DNA of 62,173 bases from Cohnella lubricantis (GTDB lineage Bacteria > Bacillota > Bacilli > Paenibacillales > Paenibacillaceae). The DNA is taken from the NCBI RefSeq assembly GCF_014212015.1, contig NZ_JACJVN010000059.1, positions 1 through 62,173 on the forward strand. Direction: 5' to 3'. This document shows, piece by piece, positions 1 through 8,073 of the stretch; within the stretch, counting starts at the first letter, position 1, and each line of letters opens with the position of its first letter. The position numbers and the translations under genes are program-made. Below the pieces are notes generated by a model, which did not search any database, had not been told where the DNA came from, and worked only from the letters and a program-made list of their open reading frames with translations.

Positions 1-19
1 CGGGCATGAAAGTTTTTTG
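1..19 (-). mobile_element. Edge of a second, inverted IS110-type element (19 nt visible)
   Basis: The first 19 bases are the exact reverse complement of 61727-61745, where an IS110-type left end begins (caaaaaactttcatgcccg). Flanks differ on the two sides: bases 20 onward do not match the sequence before 61727. This is what two copies of one element in opposite orientation, pointing away from each other, would give. Alternatively the shared 19 bases could be part of a recurrent target site. Only the edge is visible. Confidence 0.5.
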
Positions 20-61
20 GTTAACAACCATTCGGGTGAGGAAAGGTGTTCGGCCCTAACG

Positions 62-1243
62 TCAACCCTTCGTCCGGGCAAGCACGAGCACTTTGAACAG
101 CTCGCTCATTCCGTCGGATAGCAGCAGCTGACGGATGGCCCGGTTGCGCCGAGCCGCCGGATGGAACGGGTCGGCGCTGTCATGGGCCGCGAGCTGCTCC
201 AGCACCCCGGCTTCGGTAAGGAACCGGCGCTGCGTTCCGTACCACAGCCGCTGCCAGCCGGCCTCCTCCGCCGCGCCCGAGAGCAGCGTGAAGTTCACGT
301 GCGCCGTTATGTCCTGCTCTCCCGGAGCGGCGAACGGATCGGTGGACGCCACATGGCGGCGGTAGCACATGAGCGTGCCTTCCATCCGGTGCTCAGCCGT
401 CAGCTCCCGCGCTTCATCTCCGTAATCGATGAGCACAAGGACGGCATCGCCCAGCTTGCCCGCCAGCGCGGCAACCCAATCGGCCCCGTCGAGGCCGATC
501 TCGGCCGTCTGCCCTTCGCGAAGGCTGGTCTTCATGCGCGCAAGCTCCTCCGCCAGCCGCGTCGTGCTCGGCTCGGTCCAGCACGCTTCCAGCCGCTCCT
601 TCGCTTCGTTCCAAGTGACGCCCCACTCCCGCACCCGGCCTTGCCGCACACAGATCCGATGCACCGGCATCGCGTCGATCAGCTCGTTGGCGACGACGAT
701 CGCCGGTCTCTCTCGCCATGGCTCAGCCATCGCTGCGCTCTCGTCCATCACCCGCGCTTCGCCCGCTCGGATAGGCTCCGACAGCAGCGCTGCGGCTTGC
801 CGCCGATGCTCCGGGCTGCGGTCCACGACCGTCAGGCGCACCGACTTCGCCTCCGCCTCCGCCGCTTCCCCGGCAGCCTCCTTCCAGCCGCCAAGCATCT
901 GGCTGGCCAATCGGCCGGTCCCGCCGCCCCAATCGACGAGCTCCACTCTTCTCGCGACGCCGAACCGCTCTTGCGCCAGCTTGAACAGCCAGTTGCCCAG
1001 CCGCTCCCCCATCACATCGCCGACGTAAGCGCTCGTGTAGAAGTCTCCCTCCCGTCCGACCCTTGCGGCCGATCCGCTGCGATAATACCCGTGGGCCGGA
1101 TCGTAGAGGCAGATCTCCATATAATCGCGAAACGTCAAGCAGCGCTGAAGCTTACCGTCCGTCGTCTCGCCCCGCCGGCTTGAAGAAGCGATGGCGGCTT
1201 CGATCGCAGCGGCAAGCGGCGTGCGTTCCTGCGGCTGGCGCAT
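62..1243 (-). CDS. MidA/NDUFAF7-family SAM-dependent methyltransferase
   Basis: A 393-residue class I methyltransferase of the MidA (COG1565) family, whose eukaryotic relative NDUFAF7 methylates an arginine of respiratory complex I. The bacterial substrate is unknown. Visible motifs are GDFYTS at residues 66-71, the SAM-binding GGGTG at 106-110 after LVDW, and ANELIDAMPV at 185-194. The length is normal for the family. The ATG start has an AAGGAGAG ribosome binding site 8 bases upstream. It is divergent from the coiled-coil gene at 1368 and is the last gene before the element edge at the window start. The family call is secure; the biological role is not. Confidence 0.85.
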   Translation of the reverse strand: MRQPQERTPLAAAIEAAIASSSRRGETTDGKLQRCLTFRDYMEICLYDPAHGYYRSGSAARVGREGDFYTSAYVGDVMGERLGNWLFKLAQERFGVARRVELVDWGGGTGRLASQMLGGWKEAAGEAAEAEAKSVRLTVVDRSPEHRRQAAALLSEPIRAGEARVMDESAAMAEPWRERPAIVVANELIDAMPVHRICVRQGRVREWGVTWNEAKERLEACWTEPSTTRLAEELARMKTSLREGQTAEIGLDGADWVAALAGKLGDAVLVLIDYGDEARELTAEHRMEGTLMCYRRHVASTDPFAAPGEQDITAHVNFTLLSGAAEEAGWQRLWYGTQRRFLTEAGVLEQLAAHDSADPFHPAARRNRAIRQLLLSDGMSELFKVLVLARTKG

Positions 1244-1280
1244 GGGAAATCTCTCCTTTCCGGCTGTTTCCCAATCATAT

Positions 1281-1286
1281 TATAAT
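1281..1286 (+). promoter_or_regulatory. Possible -10 element in the divergent intergenic region
   Basis: TATAAT lies between the divergent genes at 1243 and 1368. No convincing -35 hexamer is seen at 16-18 bases, so this is a weak promoter call for the coiled-coil gene. Confidence 0.25.
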
Positions 1287-1367
1287 AGCTAGGAAGTATG
1301 AAAGCGGCTCTGAAATCATAGATTGGAGTACCGCGCCGCTTGTCCGGCTTGAAAGGGGGAACTCCCG

Positions 1368-2477
1368 ATGAAGCGCATCCCGGCCGGAGTTCGTCCGTTC
1401 GCGCTGCTCCTGCTGCTCTTGGCGCTATTGCCGCTCTCTCGGGCCGGCATGCTGGCGCCGGTCTACGCGGATCCGACCGACGGGGTCGACGAAGAGACGA
1501 GGCGCCTGCTGGAGAAGAGCCTGTCCGTCGTCGAGATCGACCGCGAGATCGAGAGGATCTCCGGTCTTCGCGAAGCTACCCAAACCGAGATCGGCAAGGC
1601 CGAGCAGCGGCTCGCCGCCCAAGAGATCGCGATCGCCGCCCAGCGAGAGAAGGCGGGACGCGTGCTGCGATCTTATTATATGGGCGACAAGGATATCTTG
1701 TGGGCCGCCCTGCTGAATTCTCGATCGTTGTCGGATCTGCTGAAGACATGGGAGATGATGGATATCATCTTCTCGTCGGATGACCAAATTCTGGACCAAT
1801 ACAGCGCCCAATACAAGGAGATCAAGGAGGGCTACGATACGCTTCAGCGCAACAAGCAGGATCTGGAGCAGGTCGAGAACAATTTGCGCGCGCAGCGCGA
1901 TCGCGTCCTCGCCTTGCAACAAGAGCTTGACCGGGCGATTGCGGCTAGCGGAGACGCGGATCGCCTGCGGCAGTTAATGGATGAGATGCAGGCGTATTGG
2001 CAGAATGTCGGCATATTCGAAGTACGGCAGCAGTTCAATTCGCTCGCGACAGCGATGAACAACTTGCCGCAGTGGATCGATGAGCATCCGGAGATGCTCC
2101 AGACGAGCGGGCTGAAGGCGACGATCACCGTCTCGGATTCGCAGTTGAACGATTACTTGCGCAGCCAAGACGAACGAATGAAGCAGCTAACGATCACCTT
2201 CGAGCCTGACATCATGAGAATTGAAGGCAGCAACGGCGCCATTCAGGTCGGCATCGAAGGGCATTATACCGTAGAGAATGAGCCCGAGAACGCCATACGG
2301 TTCCACATCGACAAGCTCGTGTTCAACGGGCTTGAGCTGCCCGACACGACGCGAGCCGATCTAGAGCGCGAATTCGATCTCGGCTTCTACCCGCAGCAGC
2401 TGATCTCGTTCGTCAAAGCGGATTCCGTCGGCTTGACGCAGGGACAGCTAATTGTACGGCTTCGTATCGGCAAGTGA
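1368..2477 (+). CDS. Secreted coiled-coil protein with PcsB/CwlO-like N-terminus
   Basis: A 369-residue protein. Residues 1-35 form a signal peptide (long Leu/Ala core, likely cleavage after VYA). Residues 45-110 and 150-205 are heptad-rich coiled coils, with RVLRSYYMGDKDILWAALLN and SRSLSDLLKTWEMMDIIF between them, the pattern found in the N-terminal domains of PcsB/CwlO-type murein hydrolase regulators. No NlpC/P60 or M23 hydrolase domain follows. Instead residues ~215-369 form a beta-rich domain (LKATITVSDSQLNDYL...) that resembles lipid-binding DUF2993/LmeA-type folds; this last comparison is a guess. The ribosome binding site is AAAGGGGG. It is convergent with the next gene, and the coding ends overlap by 30 bases. 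A role in cell-wall hydrolase control is inference. Confidence 0.6.
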   Translation: MKRIPAGVRPFALLLLLLALLPLSRAGMLAPVYADPTDGVDEETRRLLEKSLSVVEIDREIERISGLREATQTEIGKAEQRLAAQEIAIAAQREKAGRVLRSYYMGDKDILWAALLNSRSLSDLLKTWEMMDIIFSSDDQILDQYSAQYKEIKEGYDTLQRNKQDLEQVENNLRAQRDRVLALQQELDRAIAASGDADRLRQLMDEMQAYWQNVGIFEVRQQFNSLATAMNNLPQWIDEHPEMLQTSGLKATITVSDSQLNDYLRSQDERMKQLTITFEPDIMRIEGSNGAIQVGIEGHYTVENEPENAIRFHIDKLVFNGLELPDTTRADLEREFDLGFYPQQLISFVKADSVGLTQGQLIVRLRIGK

Positions 2478-3767
2478 TCCGAGCCATCGTTCCTTCCATT
2501 CCCCAGTCGGCAATCGGCCTTGGTACCAGTCGCTCCACATCGCCCCCAAGCGGGCGATCCGAATCGGCAATCCCGGCTCCGCCGCAAGCGGCGCTTGATT
2601 CGGGAACAGGCTGGCGGCCGAGGAAGCCAATATGCCCTCGTCTCCGGCAAGACGGCCATATATAGAACGGCTGACCGGAAGAAGGCCCTCCTCCTCATAG
2701 TTGTCCAGTTGGCTGCCGGATGCCGTCATCTCGGCTACCCACCGCATGGCGGCTTCCTCCTGCTCCGAATGGGAGGATAACACGAAGCTCGTTCCGTTAG
2801 GCCAGACGAAGGATGTCTCCCAGATGGAGCGGTCGATGGCAATTCCCGATCTGGCCGCGACTGGCAGATCCGCCAGCGCTTGCTTAGCCGCCGAACCTTT
2901 GGCGATTGCCGCGGCGTATTGTCCGGCAGCGAAGGCATCCCAGAAGTCCGCATTGCCTCTGCTATCTGCGATGCCGGCGCGCTGTTCGTCCAGCAGGTTG
3001 AGCGCACGGTCGAAGGCATCGCTGCTCCAAATATCGCTTGAACGATCGAGAAGCTCATCCTGCCCTTGCCCAGTCGCCTCGCCAAGCCAGGCTAATATAG
3101 CCAGCGGATCCGCGCTGTCGATGGCGAGCCAGGAAGCAATCAACCCCTTCTCCGCCATCAGCTGCGGCAGCACTTCCCATTGCTCCAGGCTAAGCGGCGG
3201 GGCGAACGCGGCCGTGTCCGATTGGAGCAGCGACAGCACGTTCTTATTCCATAGCAGGACATAAGGGTCGAGGCCGCGGGGGACGCCCCACAGATAGCCA
3301 TTCCATTTCATCTGCGCGATAACGGCGCCGAACTGCTCCGACAGCGCGTCGCCGTTGAACGCCGAATCGACCGGTTGCAGCTCGCCGCTGACGGCCAGAT
3401 CCCGCACCCATTCGTTCGGCACGAGCGCCATATCCGATGCCTCGATGCCTGCTTGAATGTCGCCTGCAAGCGTGGCTGACGCCGGATCGATGCGCGTCCA
3501 GCGCACGCTGACGTCCGGATGGCGAGTCTGGTACTCGCCGCTCTGGCTCCTCAACTGATTAAATCCAGCTTGATCGATGACGGCGGCGATCGACAGATCG
3601 GCGGGGCTCTCCTCTTCAGCGGCCGCCGTGACAGAGAGCGGCTCGTACGGCTGCTCCGGCGGACTCGACGGTTCCGGCTCTGGCAGCGGAGCGGCCGTCC
3701 AAGGCGACAGGAAGAGCGCCATCAGGCCGAGTATGATGAGAACGAGCAGTGTCTTGCGGCGAGCCAA
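2448..3767 (-). CDS. Extracellular solute-binding protein (family 1 type)
   Basis: An ABC-type solute-binding protein of about 439 residues. The N-terminus ARRKTLLVLIILGLMALFL is a signal or anchor segment without a lipobox cysteine. The body has the family-1 pattern: YQTRHPDVSVRWTRID near the start, MALVPNEWVRDL, an aromatic-rich NGYLWGVPRGLDPYVLLWNK region typical of sugar-binding proteins, and a C-terminal YQGRLPTGEW. I chose the TTG at 3765-3767 because GGAGGGGG lies about 7 bases before it; a longer reading frame reaches TTG at 3797 but has no ribosome binding site. No permease or ATPase genes are adjacent, so the transport partner is unknown and a binding-only role is possible. Confidence 0.7.
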   Translation of the reverse strand: MARRKTLLVLIILGLMALFLSPWTAAPLPEPEPSSPPEQPYEPLSVTAAAEEESPADLSIAAVIDQAGFNQLRSQSGEYQTRHPDVSVRWTRIDPASATLAGDIQAGIEASDMALVPNEWVRDLAVSGELQPVDSAFNGDALSEQFGAVIAQMKWNGYLWGVPRGLDPYVLLWNKNVLSLLQSDTAAFAPPLSLEQWEVLPQLMAEKGLIASWLAIDSADPLAILAWLGEATGQGQDELLDRSSDIWSSDAFDRALNLLDEQRAGIADSRGNADFWDAFAAGQYAAAIAKGSAAKQALADLPVAARSGIAIDRSIWETSFVWPNGTSFVLSSHSEQEEAAMRWVAEMTASGSQLDNYEEEGLLPVSRSIYGRLAGDEGILASSAASLFPNQAPLAAEPGLPIRIARLGAMWSDWYQGRLPTGEWKERWLGSLADTKPYN

Positions 3768-3855
3768 GCGGATTCCCCCTCCGATTCGGTTCTGCAAACA
3801 TTGACAGTATTTATGATAGCAGGAAGCGGAAGGATTGTCCTTAGTTTTCGCGGAT

Positions 3856-3896
3856 GCAGCAAGAGCCGAAGCACAATTCGCTTCGGCTCTTGCTGC
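3856..3896. repeat. Perfect 17-bp hairpin between converging transcripts
   Basis: GCAGCAAGAGCCGAAGC (3856-3872) and its exact reverse complement (3880-3896) enclose a 7-base loop. It lies just after the stop codon of the leftward phoH-type gene. Neither side is followed by a T-tract, so it is terminator-like but not a textbook intrinsic terminator; it may protect the 3' end. Confidence 0.5.
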
Positions 3897-3907
3897 TCGA
3901 CTCGCCT

Positions 3908-5239
3908 CTAGAGCAGGTCGGCTGCCAGTTGGGCGAGCTTCGAGCGCTCGCCCTTCTCCAGCTTGACATGCCCGCTGGCGCTCTCCTCCTTGAAGCTCTC
4001 AATCAGATGCGTTAAGCCGTTGCTCTGCGCATCGAGGTACGGATGGTCAATCTGCTCCGGATCGCCGAGCAGCACAATCTTGCTGTTCTCGCCGACGCGG
4101 GAGACGATTGTCTTCACTTCGTGCTTGCTTAAATTTTGCGCTTCGTCAATGATGATGAATTGCCCTGGAATAGAACGCCCCCGGATATAGGTGAGCGCTT
4201 CGACCTGAATGCTGCCAAGCCCCATCAGAATTTTATCCAAATCCCCCGACTTCTTCGTATCGAACAGATATTCCAGATTGTCATAGATCGGCTGCATCCA
4301 TGGACGAAGCTTCTCCTCCTTCTCGCCCGGCAAATACCCGATATCCTTGCCCATCGGCACGACGGGCCTGGCAATGAGCAGCTTCTTGTACTTATGCTCG
4401 TCTTCGACCTTCATCAGCCCTGCCGCCAGCGTCAGCAGCGTCTTACCCGTTCCCGCTCGGCCGGACAGCGAGACAAGCGGAATGTCGTCGTTGAGCAGCA
4501 ATTCGAGCGCCATCCGCTGCTGCGCGTTCCGGGCGGTGATGCCCCATACCGGATCGTTGCTCAAGTGAAGCGGCTCCAGGCGATGGCCGTCTGAGCTCAC
4601 CTTGAGCAGCGCGGACTTGGATGTCCCCATCTCGTCGCGGAGTATGACGAACTCGTGCGGGTGCAGCTTCATTTTCAGACCCAGATGATTGATGCCTAGG
4701 AACCGGTATGTGTAGAACTCGTCGATCACGGAAGGATGCACGAAGAGCGACAGATGACCCGTGTATTGATCGGACGGCGCAACGACTCGATCGGACAGAT
4801 AATCCTCGGCCGTAATGCCGAGTACGTCGGCCTTCACGCGAACGAGCACATCCTTGCTGACCAGGATGACTGGCCGCGGCTCCTGCTTCTCCTGCTCCTC
4901 TATGTGGTAGTTCAACGCTACCGCCAGAATGCGATTGTCGTTGGTCATCTCGCCGAACAGCTCTTGAACGCGAATGAAGCTGCGGTGGTTTAACTCCACC
5001 TTGACTAAGCCGCCGTTCTCCAGCGCGACGCCGTTATGCAGATGTCCGCCCTCGCGTATCCGATCGAGCTCCCGCGATACGAACCTGGCATTGCGTCCGA
5101 TCTCGTCCGCCAGACGTTTCTTGGAGTCGATCTCCTCCAGGACGACGGACGGAATGACGACCTCGTTCTCTTCGAAGGAGAACATGGCCATCGGATCGTG
5201 CAGCAGCACGTTCGTATCGATCACATAGATTTTTGACAT
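3908..5239 (-). CDS. ylaK: PhoH-family ATPase with N-terminal PIN domain (YlaK type)
   Basis: A 443-residue PIN-PhoH fusion, as in B. subtilis YlaK and the PhoH2 group, proposed to be RNA helicase/nucleases. The PIN domain opens with VIDTNVLLHDP and spans roughly residues 1-140. The PhoH ATPase has Walker A GRAGTGKT at 260-267 and Walker B IIIDEAQN at 362-369, followed by a GDPEQID segment. The ATG at 5239 is preceded by GGGAGG with 10 bases spacing; the frame is open 45 bases further, but no site supports the longer form. It is divergent from the YlaJ-like lipoprotein, the same pairing as in the yla cluster. A second PhoH protein without PIN lies at 40068. Molecular substrate is not known from sequence. 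Confidence 0.9.
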   Translation of the reverse strand: MSKIYVIDTNVLLHDPMAMFSFEENEVVIPSVVLEEIDSKKRLADEIGRNARFVSRELDRIREGGHLHNGVALENGGLVKVELNHRSFIRVQELFGEMTNDNRILAVALNYHIEEQEKQEPRPVILVSKDVLVRVKADVLGITAEDYLSDRVVAPSDQYTGHLSLFVHPSVIDEFYTYRFLGINHLGLKMKLHPHEFVILRDEMGTSKSALLKVSSDGHRLEPLHLSNDPVWGITARNAQQRMALELLLNDDIPLVSLSGRAGTGKTLLTLAAGLMKVEDEHKYKKLLIARPVVPMGKDIGYLPGEKEEKLRPWMQPIYDNLEYLFDTKKSGDLDKILMGLGSIQVEALTYIRGRSIPGQFIIIDEAQNLSKHEVKTIVSRVGENSKIVLLGDPEQIDHPYLDAQSNGLTHLIESFKEESASGHVKLEKGERSKLAQLAADLL

Positions 5240-5355
5240 CGGCAGTACCTCCCGGGTTCGACGGATTTTGGCGAATTTGGCCATTCCTGAATCGAAGGTT
5301 GACGACGGGGAACAATGAGATCAGGTTGGATAAACATCAAGGATGGTGATTGACC

Positions 5356-6255
5356 ATGATCGTCCGCAATGGAAGCCGCGGCGTAGCGGCAAGCCTGCTG
5401 ATCGCAAGCCTGGCGTTAAGCGCAGCGGGCTGCGGAACGAACCAAGCCTCCCCTGCGCCCAATAACAATCAAGGAATTACGGCGCAGAACGTTACACCTC
5501 GTGCCGTTGCCTCGCCGGGCATCAGCAATCCGCAAGCGGTCGCGGCCCATCTGGAGCAGCTGGCCAAAGGCGTCAAAGGCGTGAGCGACGCGAATTGCGT
5601 CGTCTTCGGCAAATACGCGATCGTGGGCATCGATGTCGAGAAGACGCTGCCTAGATCCCGTGTCGGGACGATCAAATACGCGGTTGCGGAAGCGTTCCGC
5701 AAAGATCCTTACGGCGTTGACGCGCTGGTTACTGCCGACATGGATCTCGACGAGCGGATTCGCGAGATTCGGCAGGACGTCGCCAACGGGCGGCCCGTTG
5801 CAGGCTTCGCGGAAGAGCTGGCCGACATCGTCGGGCGGCTCGTGCCGCAGATGCCGCACAGCGTCGTGCCGCCGGCTTCCCCGGACGGAGGGACGACGGC
5901 CGGAGGCGGCGCCGGCGTGCCGCAGATGCAGACGAATCGCGGAACGCAGGGTACTCAGCAGTCTCCGGGGAACGACGTTACGCAGCGCCGAGGGAATGGC
6001 GCCGGCATGCATAAGCTTGACGCGAATGCCAACGGCGGAGCCACGAATCCGCCTGTCGGCTCCGGCAACCACAACGTGTACGAGATGGAATGGAACCGCG
6101 GGGCGAAGCAAGCAGGAGCGAACGGCGGCGTCAACATGCTCGAGACGGGAGCGGGCGGCGCAGCGCACCCGCCAGTCGGCTCCGGCAACCATAACGTGTA
6201 CGAGATGGAGTGGAATCGCGGGCAAATTATTGACCATAACCGCACCTCCGATTAA
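5356..6255 (+). CDS. ylaJ: YlaJ/YhcN-family sporulation lipoprotein with repeated tail
   Basis: A lipoprotein of 299 residues with signal peptide and lipobox SAAGC (Cys about residue 26). The middle part (HLEQLAKGVKGVSDANCVVFGKYAIVGIDVEKTL...) is the YhcN/YlaJ domain of spore-associated lipoproteins, where B. subtilis YlaJ acts in spore germination. The last 110 residues are unusual: Gly/Asn-rich, with two 40-residue units, each ending PPVGSGNHNVYEMEWNRG. The encoding DNA repeats are 57 bases each at 6046-6102 and 6166-6222, exactly 120 bases apart. Start taken at ATG 5356 rather than the TTG two codons upstream. It shares a divergent promoter region with ylaK. Domain call is good; the function of the tail is unknown. 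Confidence 0.8.
   Translation: MIVRNGSRGVAASLLIASLALSAAGCGTNQASPAPNNNQGITAQNVTPRAVASPGISNPQAVAAHLEQLAKGVKGVSDANCVVFGKYAIVGIDVEKTLPRSRVGTIKYAVAEAFRKDPYGVDALVTADMDLDERIREIRQDVANGRPVAGFAEELADIVGRLVPQMPHSVVPPASPDGGTTAGGGAGVPQMQTNRGTQGTQQSPGNDVTQRRGNGAGMHKLDANANGGATNPPVGSGNHNVYEMEWNRGAKQAGANGGVNMLETGAGGAAHPPVGSGNHNVYEMEWNRGQIIDHNRTSD
6046..6222 (+). repeat. Two 57-base in-frame direct repeats in the ylaJ-like tail
   Basis: Copies at 6046-6102 and 6166-6222 encode NPPVGSGNHNVYEMEWNRG and HPPVGSGNHNVYEMEWNRG. Differences are mostly at third codon positions, so the repeat is kept at protein level. Confidence 0.85.
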
Positions 6256-6514
6256 AAAAATAAAAGCCCAGTGAGATATTCACTGGGCTTTGCTGATGGG
6301 ATTGCTTGGCCGACGATACGAGCGCGGCAGACAGCGCTGAGCGTGACGGGGCGAGCCTCTTGGACGGCCGAAGGCGCAGGCGCATGTCCGCACTTGACGA
6401 TGCCTCCATCGCTTAGCATTCGGAATCGCTCTCGGCTAACAGCTGCCAACGTCTCCGTCATCCGCCGTCCCCCTTGCTCTTCGGGAGCCATTACGGCCTC
6501 GGCTCCTACTCGAT
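6254..6514 (-). ncRNA. Candidate small RNA transcript between ylaJ-like and LCP genes
   Basis: A minus-strand unit has a promoter (6521-6550), about 260 transcribed bases, and a strong terminator. An open frame of 79 codons from ATG 6491 (69 from ATG 6461) runs through it, but its stop codon at 6252-6254 lies beyond the terminator U-tract, so a terminated transcript would have no stop. That favours a non-coding RNA over a small protein. I do not recognise any known RNA family here. If readthrough is common, a small protein (MTETLAAVSRERFRMLSD...) remains possible. Confidence 0.4.
6263..6291 (-). terminator. Intrinsic terminator (12-bp stem) with U-tract on the minus strand
   Basis: AAAGCCCAGTGA (6263-6274), loop GATAT, TCACTGGGCTTT (6280-6291). 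On the minus strand the stem is followed by UAUUUUUUU (6262-6254), a strong U-tract. On the plus strand it could also end the lipoprotein transcript, but the downstream T-tract there is short. Confidence 0.85.
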
Positions 6515-6550
6515 GGCCCTATTATAGCATAGGGCCGATTCCGATTCCAA
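6515..6550 (-). promoter_or_regulatory. Promoter with palindromic operator-like sequence over the -10
   Basis: On the minus strand: -35 TTGGAA (6545-6550), 18-base spacer, -10 TATAAT (6521-6526). The -10 sits in the loop of a perfect inverted repeat GGCCCTAT (6515-6522), N6, ATAGGGCC (6529-6536), a good candidate repressor site. Confidence 0.55.
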
Positions 6551-6628
6551 GCGGCAAACGCCAAGGTTGGCATACGCCCGATGGAAGCCGGATCGCTTGA
6601 AGCCTGCTGAATCGCTCGGTGAGAGCGG

Positions 6629-7750
6629 TTATTCGTCTTCGGAAGGCGAAGCAGCAGCAGCGGGCTCGGATTGTTGGGATGCCGAACGTCCCTCCGCCGA
6701 CAACTCCTCGGCGAGGGCCTGCTTCGCTTCCTCTACTTTATCCTGATTCAGATAAACGTAAGGACTCTTCCACACGCCTTCGAGCGGAATGAAGCGGATG
6801 TCGCTGCTGTTGATATCGTAGTACGCTTTGAGCATATTCGTGATCTGGGCCTTCGGAATGTCGGTTCGCATGTTGTCGCCAACCGCCCCGATGACGCCCG
6901 GCAGCTTGCTGACGCCGCCGATCGTCTTCATCTTGTCGACGATCGCCGCGAGCACCCGGCTCTGCCGGTCGTTGCGGGCGAAGTCGCTCGATGCCGCGGT
7001 TCCGTCATTGGACTTGCGGTAACGGACGAAGTCAAGCGCTTCGCCGCCGTCCAGATGCTGGTCGCCCTTCTGCAGATCGATGTGCGTTCCGTCTGCGCTG
7101 TCATTATATCTCATGTCCTGGTCGACGTAGACGTCGATGCCGCCCAGCTTGTCGACGACGTCGACGAAGCCTTGGAAATTAATAACGGCGGTATAATCGA
7201 TCGGGATGTCGAAGAACTCCGCGAACATCTCCCGCGATTTATCCCGCGCGTAAGCGTCGGCGGCTTCGCCTTCCAGATCCTCTTCCGACTTCGCCGTGCG
7301 ATGGAACCCCGCATAGAAGGCATTCACCTTCTGCCGCTTGTAGCCGGACATCTCCAGATTGGAGTCGCGGGGCACCGAGACGACCGTCGCCGTGTTGGAC
7401 TTCGGATTCATCGCGATGACCATGATGACGTCCGTGTTCATGCTTCCGGTCTGCTTGCGCGTGTCCATGCCAAGCAGCAGCATCGCCAGCGGCTTCACCT
7501 GAGCCCGATCCGCCGACGCGATTGGCTCGGCGGCTCCAACGCCGGGCTTTAACGCAATATCTTCCAAAGCCTCTTGCGCTTGCTTCCACAATGCTCCCGC
7601 ATAAACGGCAAGAACGATAATAATAAGAGCTAGTAAGCTAAATAATAGTCTCACCCAACGTCTTGGACGGCGTTTAGGTTTCTTCTTCACGCCCGCAGTT
7701 CCGGCGGCATTGCCGCGGGAACGCGGAGGCAAAGGTGCAGTTGAGCTCAT
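6629..7750 (-). CDS. LytR-CpsA-Psr (LCP) family cell-wall polymer ligase
   Basis: A 373-residue LCP protein. A cytoplasmic Arg/Pro/Lys-rich N-terminus and a transmembrane anchor (about residues 33-52, LLFSLLALIIIVLAVYAGAL) lead into the extracellular catalytic domain. Family motifs visible are LLLGMDTRKQTGSMNTDVIMVI, VSVPRDSNLEM (conserved Arg contacting the lipid pyrophosphate), NFQGFVDVVDKLGGIDVYVDQDM, and LDGGEALDFVRYRKS. LCP enzymes move teichoic acids or other glycopolymers from undecaprenyl pyrophosphate to peptidoglycan. The C-terminal 30 residues are low-complexity Ser/Ala/Glu. An AGGTGA site lies before the ATG. It is followed 24 bases upstream by a small gene in the same direction. 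Confidence 0.9.
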   Translation of the reverse strand: MSSTAPLPPRSRGNAAGTAGVKKKPKRRPRRWVRLLFSLLALIIIVLAVYAGALWKQAQEALEDIALKPGVGAAEPIASADRAQVKPLAMLLLGMDTRKQTGSMNTDVIMVIAMNPKSNTATVVSVPRDSNLEMSGYKRQKVNAFYAGFHRTAKSEEDLEGEAADAYARDKSREMFAEFFDIPIDYTAVINFQGFVDVVDKLGGIDVYVDQDMRYNDSADGTHIDLQKGDQHLDGGEALDFVRYRKSNDGTAASSDFARNDRQSRVLAAIVDKMKTIGGVSKLPGVIGAVGDNMRTDIPKAQITNMLKAYYDINSSDIRFIPLEGVWKSPYVYLNQDKVEEAKQALAEELSAEGRSASQQSEPAAAASPSEDE

Positions 7751-7774
7751 CTGTTCACCTCGGAGTCGTCAACC

Positions 7775-8053
7775 TCAGGCCGGATCTTCGGCAGCGCCAT
7801 ATAGGTCATTGCCAAGCTGCTCGGCAGCCTCCCGGTCGAACCATACGGTCTGCTCTGCATGCTCCCGGTCTTCGTAGGTGACGTAAATCTTCGAGTGATC
7901 GCACGAAGCGACTCGAATCGATTGCAAACCGTGATCTTCCGACAATATTTGCGCAAAATAGCGAAGCGATGCCCGAGCCGCCTCGTCCTCCGGACGGCGA
8001 TCGGTCATCAGCTTCATCTGCAGCCAATAGAATAGTGTGTCCGTGAGCCGCAT
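7775..8053 (-). CDS. Small conserved hypothetical protein (92 aa)
   Basis: Not recognised. It is a soluble, acidic 92-residue protein (MRLTDTLFYWLQMKLM... then HSKIYVTYEDREHAEQTVWFDREAAEQLGNDLYG) with mixed alpha/beta character and a single cysteine. A G-rich ribosome binding site (GGGGGG) lies about 7 bases before the ATG. It lies between ylaH and the LCP gene in the same direction with gaps of 20-24 bases, so it is probably co-transcribed. Codon usage and spacing support a real gene. Confidence 0.65.
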   Translation of the reverse strand: MRLTDTLFYWLQMKLMTDRRPEDEAARASLRYFAQILSEDHGLQSIRVASCDHSKIYVTYEDREHAEQTVWFDREAAEQLGNDLYGAAEDPA

Positions 8054-8073
8054 AACGGTTCCCCCCGGTCTCC

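Noticed and set aside
161..1183. Long plus-strand open frame (340 codons) opposite the MidA-type gene
   Set aside because: Shadow of the real gene: high-GC third positions keep the antisense frame open; no family motifs, and the minus strand has SAM-binding motifs and a good ribosome binding site.
6252..6491. 79-residue protein-coding gene
   Set aside because: Its stop codon lies past the terminator U-tract, so a terminated message would lack a stop; kept as a candidate RNA.
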